Of a DNA stretch of 64,000 nucleotides, positions 1 through 12,051 are shown piece after piece. How positions within the stretch are numbered: the first letter of the stretch is position 1; each line of letters starts with the position of its first letter. The notes under the pieces are model-generated. The model did not search any database, was not told where the DNA came from, and worked only from the letters and a program-made list of their open reading frames with translations. The stretch spans positions 34,966,249-35,030,248 of the forward strand of contig NC_089858.1 of the NCBI RefSeq assembly GCF_036373705.1, given 5' to 3'. Made by a program: the position numbers and the translations under genes. This DNA is from Amia ocellicauda (taxonomy: Eukaryota; Chordata; Actinopteri; Amiiformes; Amiidae).

Positions 1-2609
1 CTGGGTCTCCTCTTCGGGACGAGTACCAGGGCTGGATCGATAGCAGTCAATCATGGCTCCCCCTCTGTGACGGCTCTCTAAGTGCATATGCATCAGTCTG
101 GCGGCGTTTAAATGGGAGAACATTGTACTGGATGAGTTTAGTGCAGTACAGGTGTAGGGCATCCGACCAATATGCCCCCCCCCATGCCAAATCGCGACGG
201 CTAAACGGAATAATAGCGGTTATCGTTCGCGTCTTTGTGTTGAAACGTTCTAAAATGCTGCAATCGGCGTGACGTCACCGCGCACGTGCCGCAGAACCCC
301 TGGCAGCGCGCGAGCTGTGGGGGCAGACCGCACGTGCTTGCCCTGCTCCCCTTCTGTCACTAGTGCAGGACGTCCCGCCTGTTTACCAAAGGTGTTCAAT
401 GCCTGGACAAGCTGCTTTAGTTTGATCACTAGCAGAGTGGTAGTTAAAATGTGTGCAATTTGTCCCAAACTTTACACTCAAGATGATTTTGAACATGTGC
501 AGGAAGGAAATGAGTCAAACTCATAGAGGGAGTTTTCAGTCACACCTGAAGTGCTGTTATTTGAGTAAACTGCAGAGCATTTTGCATTATTATTATTGTA
601 GTAAACATAATTTATGAGCAATCTTCATGCTGTCAAGAAGACCCAACCTCCAGCCCTCCCTTTTCCCCTCAGCCCACTGTCTAGCACTGTGGAATTCACC
701 TGGATTCTCTCAGAGCTCTTATCTTTGTTTGTCTTAGAGGTGCTGCTTAAAATAGGCCGTCCAAGCAGGTCAGGCAGGGGGCAGTTTCCTGGTGCTGCAG
801 AAAGTCCTTAAAGAATTCAGAGGTCCCGTCTCAGTGGTGCGTTGGGTCATCAAAACACTCCCCGGGCAAAACACTGGCATGTAGAGGGAGACTGTCGATG
901 AGGTGATGGCACCTCAGTTCTGCTTTTCGGCTGCCCGTTTCTCCATCCTGTAACCTGGCGACTGATTTTAGAGTCTGTGCGTCACTAACTCCTGTGATTC
1001 ATATGAAACAGTCAGGTCTAATTTAGGTAGTGCGTGGGGGGGGGGCAGCTGCACACAGCAGGGGGCAGTGTCGCATACCCCCTGCCCTCATACCGATGGG
1101 GAGAAGTTGGAAACGTCTTCGTCTTTAACGTTCAGTGTGTACATGGTAGAGCAGTTACCCATTAACCCAGGGGGCGACCGGTGCGAAGGCAGGCCCAGGG
1201 CAGCAGTTTAAGGCGTTTAGTTTCCTGTGCCAGCGCGGCTATAGCTGGTGCTTGGACAGAGGTGGGCCAGGCAAACTGGTGGTATAATAAACTCTTTATG
1301 ACCGTGTTTCATGACGGCACCGTGCAAGAACAACAACAGCAACAAAAAGGGGAAGGGGGGGGAAGTTGTTCACATTTCTCACAGCGGTTATTTCTTTTTT
1401 TTATTTATACATTTGAACTATGCTCTAAGTGACTCTGGTTTATTGAAATGCACAGCAGAACTGAATCCCAGACGTCTGTTGAAGTGGAGGAGATTTTTTT
1501 TATTTTTTATGAAGTATTTCGAGTCAAACGAGTATTTCCATCTCTTTAACATATTCCACCGCGCCACTGTTTCAGAGGTTCCCAGGTTTAATACAGCAGG
1601 GCTCTACGTGCACATATTACCATTTTTATTTATCACATTTTCATAAATAGGAGGGAATGCAGGGATCCAGGGGTGCTGGTTGTGCACATATCCCTCAACA
1701 TGTTACTACTCAGGAAACATAACCCCCCTTCAGCCCAGCGCATGACCGTATGAAAAAAATAAGAGAGATTGTGAAGCAACAGGCTGGCACGCAGCTCGTC
1801 CTAGGGATATATTTATAGGGGGGGGAGTTGCACAATATCCAGAAAGAAAAACAGGGTTCTGTCTCTCTCTCTATTGGTCTTTCTTCCTCTCTCTCCCTCC
1901 CTCCCTCTGTGGTATGCGTCTCTCGTACATAGCAACACTGACAAGAGCATGGGTGTGATCCAGCTGTTGCCATACGCAGTTGGTGGCGATAACGGCAGGA
2001 GAGATCTGTCAGTCAGGGCAGGCCTGTTTTCCAGCCTTCTGATTGGTGTAGCTGTGCTGGTCATGTGTGTTTTCTAACACCATGTTAGACAGTGAGCTGT
2101 TTGTTATAGGTCTCAATAAAAGTAATGTTTGCATTTCTATTGCAAAGCCAGAAATATCCAGATTGAGAAGTAATAGGAATGAAAGCAATTTAATGCATTA
2201 CCATATTATATATAGCAAGAAAATGATGTGTGTGTATATAATAAAAAATACAATATTCTACCTGGTCTTCTTGGACACTTGCTAACCCGGGCCCGTGTCT
2301 GCCCATGACTTCCAGTTCTGTTATGGGGAGAAGAACGAGTACACTGAGGTCAGACTTTACTCCATGCTAACCTCAAACTGCAACATCAGAGCACAGTGTG
2401 GGCATCTTTTCCCTCTACACAACATCTGCCCTCTCGCGTGAGATCTGGGTCTAAAGCCTCGGAAGGGTGGGACGGTTTCCTTTGGACGTGTATTTCCCAG
2501 GCATGAAGCCGGCTGTGTGAGAGCACTGGCGGTCGCATTACAAGGGAGGAAGAGAGTGCAGCGCTCTGAAAGTCTTCCCCTGTAACTCTCCCTCTCCCCC
2601 TCCAATCAG
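1..2609 (+). other. Intron 1 of the 4E-BP gene (partial), no coding exon seen
   Basis: No open frame here resembles the N-terminal exon of a 4E-BP, which should carry the threonine-proline repeats and end just before the Gly-Thr-Arg-Ile-Ile-Tyr block. That exon therefore probably lies left of the window. The stretch has a poly-G tract near 1037-1047, a pyrimidine-rich patch near 1860-1912 and AT-rich DNA, but nothing I can identify as a gene. Confidence 0.6.
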
Positions 2610-2923
2610 GCACCAGGATCATCTACGACCGGAAGTTCCTGATGGACTGCCGCAACTCGCCCGTGGCCAGAACCCCGCCGCGGTACCTGCCCAACATTCC
2701 GGGGGTCACCAGCCCCAGCAGAGAGGAGGACAAGCCGCAGCCCAACAGCGTGGAAAACAATAGCAACCACCTGGAGAAGACAGGTGAGCGGGGGTCCCAG
2801 GGCAGTGGGTATGTGGGTATGTCACCGTGGTCTAGTTTGAGTGTAAAAAGATCATTCTTCTCTTTAATAATACATTTAATTTTGTCCACAGTGGATGATG
2901 CACAGTTCGAGATGGATATCTAA
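2610..2923 (+). CDS. eIF4E-binding protein (4E-BP), last two coding exons; 5' partial
   Basis: 4E-BPs bind the cap-binding protein eIF4E and block eIF4G docking; mTORC1 phosphorylation releases them. The coding segments are 2610-2783 and 2892-2923, joined by a 108-bp GT-AG intron, with stop codon TAA at 2921-2923. The exon opens with Gly-Thr-Arg-Ile-Ile and the eIF4E-binding motif YDRKFLM (YxxxxL-hydrophobic). Proline-directed sites follow in [10 protein letters not shown], then [10 protein letters not shown]. The protein ends in the TOR-signalling motif FEMDI. A 5' exon supplying the first base of the glycine codon is missing from the window. The paralogue is uncertain: the LMDCRNSPV block is 4E-BP1-like, [10 protein letters not shown] is 4E-BP2-like, and the end [10 protein letters not shown] fits 4E-BP2 or 4E-BP3. 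The adjacent nodal gene matches the human EIF4EBP2-NODAL linkage, which favours eif4ebp2 without settling it. Confidence 0.93.
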
Positions 2924-3730
2924 GACGCACGGGGGCAATCTCTCTGTCCCAAAGAGAAACGATGAAGACAAGGAAGGCAGAGGAAGATGAAGAAAACATA
3001 AAACAAAAAAATAAATACAAATCAGGTGGTCTTCAGAATCGACCGATAGGCTTTGCGGATTAGCTCACTTCCTGTTGTCCAGGCGGCCGTTTCCTCTTCT
3101 TCCCGTGAGTCGGAGGGAAGTTATATTGGACAAAAATAAAAATAAACAAAAAAATCACTTTCTGAGCTACTATCAATACTACTACTGAGAACAAATCTGC
3201 ATTGGTTCTGTTGTGGTCCATCAGAGGAGTGCAGTGCAGCGCCGGGGCCCCTGCTTCTCCGCAGTATGAATGTGTGTATTCCCCACAGGGGCCTCCAGTA
3301 AGAATGCACGGCTTCGGTCTGACCCGGCCGTGCACGTGGCAGCTGTTAAGACAACATGCAAGCTTGCTTTCTGTGTGAAGTACAGTACACGAGTTCATAC
3401 TGTTAACCGTTCGAACAGCCATGTCTTTCTTTGTTGTGTTGGGCCCTGAGTTCTGAGATTAACAAGCCAGAATCCCAAAGATCTGATTTGTAAAAAAAAT
3501 AAATGTCTATATTTCAGTTGCACAATTTGATTTGATAACTGACCCTCTGATCCCTCCCCACACTTTTTTTTTTTTTTAAAGCTAAGAAGTTTGATAAAAA
3601 ATTGATTCCTCACCAGAAGTGTCATTTTTTTTTTTTGCTGGCAAGGAAGGACATGAAGGACATGTTTCCACCAAACAGTGATGTGAAGGGGAGAACAAAT
3701 CAATCAATAAAATACTTGGAGGAAAAATAC
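2924..3730 (+). other. Probable 3' UTR of the 4E-BP gene with three poly(A) signals
   Basis: AATAAA occurs on the coding strand at 3010-3015, 3498-3503 and 3706-3711. The last is followed by ordinary intergenic sequence, so the longest transcript would end near 3730. No coding potential was recognised here. Use of each signal is inferred. Confidence 0.55.
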
Positions 3731-4838
3731 GGGCCTGTGTTTCTCTGTTTTGTTTGAGTGTTGTGTGTGCAGTGCTGCTCAGATACCACAGACACGCAAT
3801 GTATTCGAACGCACCGTTCACTCCTCACTGAAATACCAATACAATTTAAATCGTCACAAACGGCCACACTTTCCCATTCAGGTTAGCAAGTTCTACAGTG
3901 TAGCTTCCCAGGGGTCACTGCATGGTTTTTGGAAAAGTGAAGGATCTCGTTTGGGAAGCTGTGGGACCTTGTTGACTGATACACTGACAGCTATGGGTGT
4001 GTCCGTGGATTTGAATAACATATAAATCAACTTCTTGCACTTGTTTCTTGCTCTCTTGAGTGAAATGATATGCAGATACAACAACAAAATAATATCAGCA
4101 TAACGGGTTCTTATCATGACGTCAAACGCGCATCATGTGGTTGTGAAGATAGGAGTTGCATTTAAAAAAAGACAGTTACAAATATTTGCACTTAACTGAA
4201 CACCTACAACTTGAGCAACAGACAAAAGACAGATCAGTAGAGATAGTCTGTTTATTTATTTTTGATTGTGTGTAGGCCCATTTTTTTTCTCCCGGGTAGA
4301 GTTAGTTTTCCTCTGTATAGAAATAATTAGATCATTATCAAGACAGACACTCGGATAGATCCATCCAGGTTTTTTGGTTTGAGGTCTGAGATATGTTAAA
4401 TATTGTTTAGTGTTTTGCAGTAAAGTTACCAGACTTAGAGTAACTTGTCTTGTCCTCACTGGGCTAGTAGAAGAGCCTGTTGTTGCCCTTTGGGGTATTG
4501 GGTTAGTTCATTGCTATTGGTCCATAGAAGACGCATGAATTTGAGCTAAAACTATGAAAGGTGAAATATAATCTATATAATGAAGCCTGGCGAGAGGTCG
4601 CTTGTGTGACGCCACATTCGCACAAGATATCGCGAGAGGCGGCGGAATCTCATTTTATGTAGAAACGAGCGTTCAATTCGATTTTTGAATGAGATTGTTT
4701 TTGAAAGATGACGAGGTCGAGAATAAACAAACATAAATTAAGCTTCCGAGAAAATAAGACACACACAAGACCCAGTTCCGACACAAGAGACTGAGTTCCT
4801 TAAAACCTCAACATTCACCCACACAAACTGCTTGATAT

Positions 4839-4840
<2 letters not shown>

Positions 4841-4884
<44 letters not shown>
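4841..4884. repeat. ATT trinucleotide microsatellite
   Basis: About 14 uninterrupted ATT units in intergenic DNA between the 4E-BP and nodal genes. Confidence 0.95.
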
Positions 4885-7039
4885 GTCTAGTATGCATTCA
4901 TGTGACACGTGTTGAACTGACAGATAGACAGATAGCTGTATTTGAGCGCTGTGCAGTTTAAAAGTCTCCCACCAGCTGCAATGGGGAACCGGCCCCCCCG
5001 GTAAGCCACGCCCACCTCAGAAAAGGCTGTTCGGTGATAATGACATAATGGCCTTTCATTAATTAACCAATTTATTAATTAGCGACAATAAACCCTGGCC
5101 TGAAAACCCCATCTGAAGGCTGCTTTGATCCTCCCGTAAACTGGAAACTGCGAGGGAGGGGCAGACGTGGGAACAGTGATCCAGACAGGCGTTGTGTGGG
5201 GGGGCAGCGCTGCCGGACAGATGTGTATTGCGCTGGGGCTGATCAATCATGGGCAGAGACCCCCTGTTTTTTTTGGCTGAAGGTTTAACGTCATTAGTCT
5301 GGCGAAGAGATGCGGGCTCAATAGCAAGGTGTTCCTCAGTGCAAGCGACAATGCTGGGTGGATGATGTGAATACCAGATCCCCAATATTGTAATCGGGGG
5401 ACAGTTGTGGCAGAAACAGCGATGAAGTCTTTTGCTCAATGAGAAATAAGACGACAGTGATTAGTGCATTAGGAGTGGATATCTCTAGTGAACAGCCCCC
5501 CTCCCAGTCAAACGATAAAATACTTAGATACACATACCTACATCAATGAAAGAGACCCTGTTTTGCAACACACACACAAAAAAGTTAAATAAAATGTTAG
5601 TTTCATTCGTGGAGTGACAGAGAGCTGCTCTTATCCGACTTGAAAACGTGTTTTTTTTCTTTCTCTCTCTCTCTCTTAGTTAAACAGACAGGAACTGGAG
5701 CTGTCGCGACCATCGAAACCACTGTACTTAATTTAAAATCATTATCAGACATTCAAAATGTATCCAAAGACATGTGTGTAGTATAAAATGAATTGATAAC
5801 AAAATAATGCATAGGCTTACATATTTGCAATACATTCAAATACTTCAATTGTAGAACTAGATCCCTCTTATGCTTGTGTGATATAGATTTATATAATATA
5901 AAGTCAGGCATTTATTTGACTTGACAACTTTCTCCAATGGGAACTGCATTAAAGAAACATCACAAACATTCAGAGGAACTGTGAAGTGCAAAACTTGCAA
6001 ACTGTGTCATTAAGTGAAGCAACATGTGGAAAGTTTAAGGTGACTCCTGTCAGACCCAGTGCCTTGTCCTCCGTATGTCTGTGCACTTCATGCAACTGAA
6101 GCACTCGGACAGAGTCATCTGCTGAATGATAATAACACAGGGAAACAGCCAGCAACACTTTATTGGTCATAAGATTGGAAAAATGTACATCACATGGATT
6201 GTTACAGGACGAGTTGTGCCTCTCTGAGTAATTGTGAGTATTTTACTATGCTATACAGCGGGTCCCTGGCACCATTGACTCTGTTCTGCTCCTGATTCTA
6301 GTGAAACGATGGCAGAAGGGCAAATAAATACACCAACTGGGAAGCAGTCACAAAAGTGTGGTGAAAATCTTTGGTTGAGGTTTGCAGTTGTTTCAATTGA
6401 CAGCATTTCCTCCCTAATTGACAAAGATGATGTCCGTCCCTCCCTCTGTCCATCGAACCTTCCAGAGCACCTGCTCTTTGAAGTGAGGACAGTGCAAGAG
6501 TGCCCCTCATTCACACGTTCAGGCCAGGGAGAATAAACTACACCCATCACAAAACAAACGTCAGAGGAAAAGCAAACCGAAATCAAGTCCTCACACAATG
6601 GGCGGAATACAATTGAAAGCAATCACCGCTCTTTTTTAAAACGAGAGGGAGAGGGAGAATAAGTGTTTTATTGTAGCGATTGTGAAGGCCCACTAATGCA
6701 GACATTGATCAGGGGCTGCCACTGAGGCTTAAGGCTCCAGACGACTTTGTGAAGACAATGGCACCACCTCTGGGGGAGAGAGGGGAGGAAACGGGTTACA
6801 TTTCAAACAGAGAAACCTGGAATACCAGCAAAACTCTATCCTTAGGATCGATGTGGAGTGCCCACAGACTCATATACATCTAAGCATTTTGGGTGGACAG
6901 TCAGAGGACGTCGGGTTAGTGGATTGTCTTATACTCTGTGTTCAACCGAGTTAATTGTACTCTTTTCCAAGCCTGGTTGTTTTCCACAGAGCGGTTAAAA
7001 GGTCAAGTCGATGAATCTTAAAAATCATTAGCCAGAGTT

Positions 7040-7200
7040 ATTGATTTGTTTACTTCTTAGCAGATGCCCTACAGTCATCACAAAAAATGCTTTCCATACA
7101 AAATTACCTTAAGTACATGCACAGCATCAGTCCTTACTTAAAATCAATTAAAATAAGTACATACTTAGTACAATCAAATACAGTCAAACACATCAGTGAA
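7040..7200 (-). repeat. Degenerate LINE/SINE tail-like fragment
   Basis: The string TAGCAGATGCCCT resembles the reversed 3' hairpin tail seen better preserved near 33540, 52990 and 57625. The following 100 bases are rich in short AT-type repeats. The copy is too decayed for firm assignment. Confidence 0.35.
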
Positions 7201-9054
7201 CTGCACGCTTCATGGTCATTCATTTGTGACCTCCGCATACAGCTTCATCTAAACCCCATCATGGCAGTTTAGTCTTCCAATAAAACGTTGTCCGTTTCCA
7301 GCTAGTCAATCAAAAGCACTGTGTATAGATTTAACATTTACTTGGGGGAGAAAGGGTGCATTTATTTCAGCTGGCTTGGGATACTTGTATGCCCTACAAC
7401 ACAGGATGGAAAAACTCAGTCACACAAATCCAATTTGTCACTCCTATATTCTCTGACCCTGTTTACTTGAAATTAGATTGTTTCGGTATTCTGTCGTTTT
7501 TCATCAAAATGAGGTTGATCGCTTACAATTAACATCAGGATTTTTTAATTTCCATTAAATCAATTCCAGTTAAAGACAATGAGGAAGATCTTTTGGGTTC
7601 AGGTCTCTTCCACGCTGTCGTATGTTCTTAAGAAAGAGACGCCATGCTCTCCAAGACTGTTGTTGCTAAATGATGACTCCTCCCTAGACTGGCTAGCTGT
7701 CCTTACAGCAGCCAAAACAATGTTGGCACTCCGCTGGCAACCACCGCACTCTCTGCCCTGGCTTCATTGGATCTGTGCTTTTCTTGACAGTGCGTGGGGC
7801 CAGGGTGAGGACTGCACAGGCTTGGAGGACAGCTGCAGAGTCAATCAGGGCACTGGTTTGATATGTCTGTTTTGTTTGTAACTATTTATTTTGTTTCTAT
7901 GTGGGGGGGGAAAGGAGGAATATTTTGAGTTGTTGTTCTGTTGTTGTGTTGTATTGCCTTTCCTCCAAAAATAAATACAAATATTTGATCAATAAAAGAA
8001 GGAGAAAATATAGTTTGCTAAATATTCACATAAAACATTTAGATAAACTATTTAAGGACAGAATGGAAAGTTTAAGACACTTCTCCAAATGGCCAGATTA
8101 GCAGAGTGGAAGCCAAACCCTTTTAGTAGAATCTTTCTGTTTTTCCAAGCTGAGATTGTATTCATTGCAAGAACCACTCAGGTGACGCACCGTAATACGT
8201 CGATATCTCTCTCTGTCTGCAGCCACACAGACCAAATCAATCTGCTCACCCGTTTTCTTAACAATGCAATCAATAATAGTAATCATAATCATCCTCATAA
8301 ATCTAAAATTAGACATTCGATCTAGCCATAATGACTATCTCCACAGAGAATTTACATTCACAGTTCCACAGAGGTGTCATCTACAGGGGCAATTAAACTC
8401 AGCCATAATAACCTCTCTCCCTGCTCCTTTCATTTTGCCAGCGCGTCACCATTACCCTCTCGCCGAGCCGCGACACGTCGAACCATTTAGGAATTTATAA
8501 ACGCCACCCCTCCACCCACAGCCCTTCGCTTCCTGGCCCCTCCTGCCTCCATCCCTACACCCCCCGGGAGCTGCCTAAAGCAAACAGCCTCTCCCCTCCC
8601 CTCCGTCACCCGCTGCGAGGACACGACCCCACCTCACACCACCACTTCCTCACGGCCCCGGCTCTGTCCTGGGTGGCAGTCACACTGGATTCCCTCAGTG
8701 TGCCCCCCCAGAGGAGGCTACACTCATCTGCAGTGGATCCTTACCCTGGTCCTGCAGTGCTCCTCTAAATGAAACCCTTCCAATTAAACAATTAAAGATC
8801 ATTTATGTGTCCAATTAAGTTCAGCCTGCAGAGATGGGGGAACTCCAGGGCAAGGGTTGAGAAGTCAAACTTCCCGAGTCAGGGGACATTCCTGCTGTTC
8901 AGATCGGATCACATTATTATTATTCATTTATTGTATTTTATCTGTAAAAAACAATATATATTTCCAGATGATCAGAAAGGTCAGTGCACACTCTGCTTTC
9001 TGCATTGACCTACAGCAGATCAGTTTTCAAAAGTAAATAACTCCTTTACACATT

Positions 9055-9689
9055 ACATTTCTTTAAAGAATTGCTTTATTCGTGTTTTTTTTTTTGTTAT
9101 TTACAAAATATATACATTTAAGTACAATGTGAATTAACAATATATAACAGTTCAATTTAAAATAAGGTAGTAAGATGGTCCTAGGTTTATATAACAAGCG
9201 GTTGAAATAGTGGTGCTGAGCTATACTGGAAATAAATGCATCAGAATTCAATATATAGATATATTCAATATCAATCAGTCTTAACATGACATCATGTTTT
9301 TCATTTAAATATTAAATATGATAATTATTCCTCAGAAAGGTCCAAGTAACCTTAAGTTATATATAAAGAAGAGCCTTTTATGTCTAACTTCTACAAAAGT
9401 TAATATTCTCTCCAACAAATGCACTAATAAAAAAATCAGATTGCATTGGAGTTGCCTTGAGTCAAAACAAGATTAAAGAACAGTTTCAGTATTTCATATA
9501 GATATTTTGGACACAGTGGCAGTCTGCTTTGGTCCAGCTCTTCTTCTGTCGCTCTGACGCACAGTCTGTTGCAGCTCAATGTCTCTGACTACCACGACTC
9601 TCCCAGACGTCAGGCCCAGAGCGGAGGTTTAAGTGTTTCTGAGTTGCTTTGTGTTGCTGGGGCTGGGGAGTGTAGGGGTCGATCGGTGC
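9055..9689 (-). other. nodal: Probable 3' UTR of nodal with poly(A) signal
   Basis: Downstream of the nodal stop codon the minus strand reads AATAAA at 9080-9075. This would give a 3' UTR of about 630 nt, AU-rich and without coding potential. It is the first good signal after the stop. Confidence 0.6.
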
Positions 9690-11867
9690 TCAGTGGCAGC
9701 CGCACTCCTCCACAATCATGTCCTCATGGTGACGCAGGACCACCTCCTCGTTCTCGTAGTACAGCATGGACAGCGGGCTGAGCCGCGTGGGCACGCAGGA
9801 CGGGCACGACACCCGGTCGGGCTGGTACAGCTTCAGCAGGCTCTGCAAGAGAGAAAAAGAGAGAGAGAAAGTTAGATACAGAGCCAATAGTGTCACATTT
9901 AGATCTAAAACATCCCATTCTTAAATCCCATTCCCCAGATTTAATCAAAACAACTGCAACAACAGACATGGATGCTCACCTGCATGTAGGCATGGTTGGT
10001 GGGGTTGAAGGACTCGTCCACGGGGCTGGGGCAGTCCCCCTCGCAGCGGAAGGCGTTGTAGCGCTTGGGGTAGACGATCCAGTCTTTCCAGCCAATCTGG
10101 TCGAAGTCCACCCACATGTCCACCTTTCTGCAGAGTGGGCGTGTGGCGGCAGCGGCGGCGGCCTCAGGGGCAGGGGCAGTGGGCCCTCCGCCACCCGCCA
10201 GCTTCACCCTCTCCCGCTCGATCCGGTTCCTCCTGTGCCGGCGGACAGCCATGTCTCCAGCTGGGCCGCGCTCCAGGATGACGTACTTGGAGTGCTCCAC
10301 GGTGTGGATGAGGGTGGGGGCGCCCACGGCCACACCTGTCTGGTTGTGCTTGGAAAAGACTACCATCATGACCTGGTCCGTGGTGCTGTGCCACTGCCCG
10401 TCGCTGGAGCCCTGGTGTTTCAGCATGTGCCTCTGCCTCTGCTGGGCCGCCTCCTCGCTGCCCTCCTCCTGCTCCCCACGGGGCTCCTCGCTGCCCTCCC
10501 TGCCTCCGGGGAAGCTCTGCCCGTGGGCCTGGTGCAGCCAGTACTTCAGCAGGTCGGTGATGTTGAACACCTTCCAGGAGGATGATGTGTCGGCCGGAGT
10601 GGCGCTGAAGCTGCCCAGGAAGAGGCTCTCCTGGCAGGCCTCGGAGGGGCTGCTGGGGGGGCAGGGGCCCTCCCCGGAGTGGAAGATCTCCACGGTCACG
10701 CGGTTGGAGCCGGAGAAGGAGGGCAGCCTGAACCGCAGCTCAGACAGACGCACCTCGTCGCTGGCCGAGATGGAGGACATGTCGAAGGTCACGGTCCACT
10801 TGTCTCCTTCCTGGTAGCAGCCTGTAGAGAGAAGAGAAGAGAGGAGAGGAGAGGTTAAAGCAAACGTCCATGTTGAGGAAGAATAAATAAATACATAAAG
10901 ACATTCTGACATTTGACTGGGTTAACAATACAATGCTACCTGGATAATAATTAAACTTGACATGGGAATGGGAAGCATATTTTCCAAATTCACTCTGCTA
11001 TCCAATGTCAGTTTGAAAAGCCTGCCTACAGGCTTTAGCGCACCCTACTTTAATGACGGCATGGCGGGGAAGGGAGAGGAGGAGATAGGGGGTGTCTGAA
11101 TTCCTGTCCTGCCAGCAGATGCGCTTGAAAAAACAAGCCCAACGTGCCCAATGTCAAAACACGGCACAATGTGTATTGAGCCCCCGTGCAGTCACGTTTA
11201 TAGCAGACGTCTGGGGTCGGCAAATACACACACATGAGATATATATACAAAAAACTCTTTAAAGTCGAATAAGCATTCTGACACTCTCGGGGTTGTAAAA
11301 GGGGGGATCAGATAAGGACAGATAGATCACCCTGTATCGACTGATAACAGACAGGTTACAGGACTGCGGCGCAGAGGGTTGCAGGATATTAGCAGTATAA
11401 GCAGATAAGAGCCCATCTCTATGCAAGGAACTAAAACTAAAAATATTTCTGACAGCGCATAACGTAGTGTCAAGACATAACAACAACACAAACATGTAAA
11501 GGTACTCACTTTTGGCCATGAGACTCATCACGGAGTCGGACTCCTGCAGAGCCAGGTTGTCCACCTCGGTGGGAGCGCTGGCCGGTGCGCCGTCCCCGGC
11601 CGCAAGGGAGCGGTACAGCTGCATCATGTAGAGCGGGTACCGCTGGCCCTGGTACGGAGCCTGATGTCCACTGCCCGCCGCCATGGCCTCCGCAGGGTCG
11701 GGTGCCACCTCTTCTGTGTGGCCGAGCTGCTCTGGAGACCCCCTGTGCTGGGTGTCGCTTGTGGGCTCCACGGTGCCCGGTAACGGGATGCGCTCGGAGC
11801 GGACAGAGCCGACCCCCCAGTGGGACATGAACAGCGAAGACAGCAGGACCAAGAGGCGGCACTCCAT
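9690..11867 (-). CDS. nodal: Nodal, TGF-beta family morphogen
   Basis: Nodal is a secreted ligand that signals through activin-type receptors and EGF-CFC co-receptors to SMAD2/3 and FoxH1, inducing mesendoderm and left-right asymmetry. The three exons are 11510-11867, 9980-10821 and 9690-9842, all with GT-AG introns, giving 450 residues. The start has a hydrophobic signal peptide ([18 protein letters not shown]). The prodomain contains two N-glycosylation sequons (NIT, NQT) and an acidic Glu-rich stretch. The basic cleavage site RRHRR lies near residues 313-317. The cystine-knot domain follows, with cysteines at about 350, 379, 383, 413, 416, 447 and 449, and includes [28 protein letters not shown] and the end [10 protein letters not shown]. 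These match vertebrate Nodal closely. The protein is longer than mammalian Nodal (about 350) because of prodomain inserts and an Ala/Gly/Pro-rich linker after the cleavage site. Which teleost nodal-related gene corresponds is not settled. Confidence 0.96.
11170..11230 (-). promoter_or_regulatory. nodal: Candidate intronic Nodal autoregulatory enhancer (two FoxH1-type sites flanking an inverted SMAD element)
   Basis: Intron 1 of nodal has TGTGTATT at 11170-11177 and AATACACA at 11223-11230. Both fit the FoxH1 consensus (AAT, two A/C bases, ACA) and they face opposite ways. Between them, at 11204-11213, is CAGACGTCTG, an inverted pair of SMAD-binding CAGAC boxes. Nodal genes are known to carry an asymmetric, self-activating enhancer in intron 1 with paired FoxH1 sites, so location and content agree. 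Function is inferred. Confidence 0.6.
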
Positions 11868-11944
11868 ATTCCTCTTCGTTTAGGCAAGATCCCACAAATT
11901 TCGCAACCAAAAAATATATTGTATGTCTATGCAGATGATAGATG

Positions 11945-11948
<4 letters not shown>

Positions 11949-11992
<44 letters not shown>
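11949..11992. repeat. GA microsatellite in the predicted nodal 5' UTR
   Basis: About 22 GA dinucleotides lie between the predicted nodal TATA box (12052-12058) and its start codon (11867). On the transcript this would be a CU tract in the 5' leader. Confidence 0.95.
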
Positions 11993-11995
<3 letters not shown>

Positions 11996-12051
11996 CTGCT
12001 TCTTGCTCCTACCCCTGTCCTGGTCTAAAGTGATGGTGTGGCCGGGATACG

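Larger units (their letters stand above)
3731..9054. other. Intergenic region between the 4E-BP and nodal genes
   Basis: The 4E-BP gene (+) and nodal (-) converge here. I see no convincing exon. The region holds an ATT microsatellite (4841-4884), a CpG-richer patch around 4590-4650, and a LINE-tail-like fragment near 7040-7200. The rest is AT-rich unique-looking sequence. Short open frames do not match families I recognise and lack flanking splice signals. Confidence 0.5.

Noticed and set aside
2315-2355. Exon-like segment between TTCCAG and GAGGTCAG in the 4E-BP intron
   Set aside because: Its translation does not resemble any part of a 4E-BP and would interrupt the conserved junction before Gly-Thr-Arg-Ile-Ile.
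4580-4660. CpG-rich patch with CGCGAGAGG and GCGAGAGGTCGC strings
   Set aside because: It suggested a small hairpin or a promoter, but the pairing is poor and no exon follows.
9890-10817. Plus-strand open frames of 231 and 233 codons opposite nodal exon 2
   Set aside because: They are antisense shadows of the GC-rich nodal coding exon; the nodal frame on the minus strand carries the recognisable protein.
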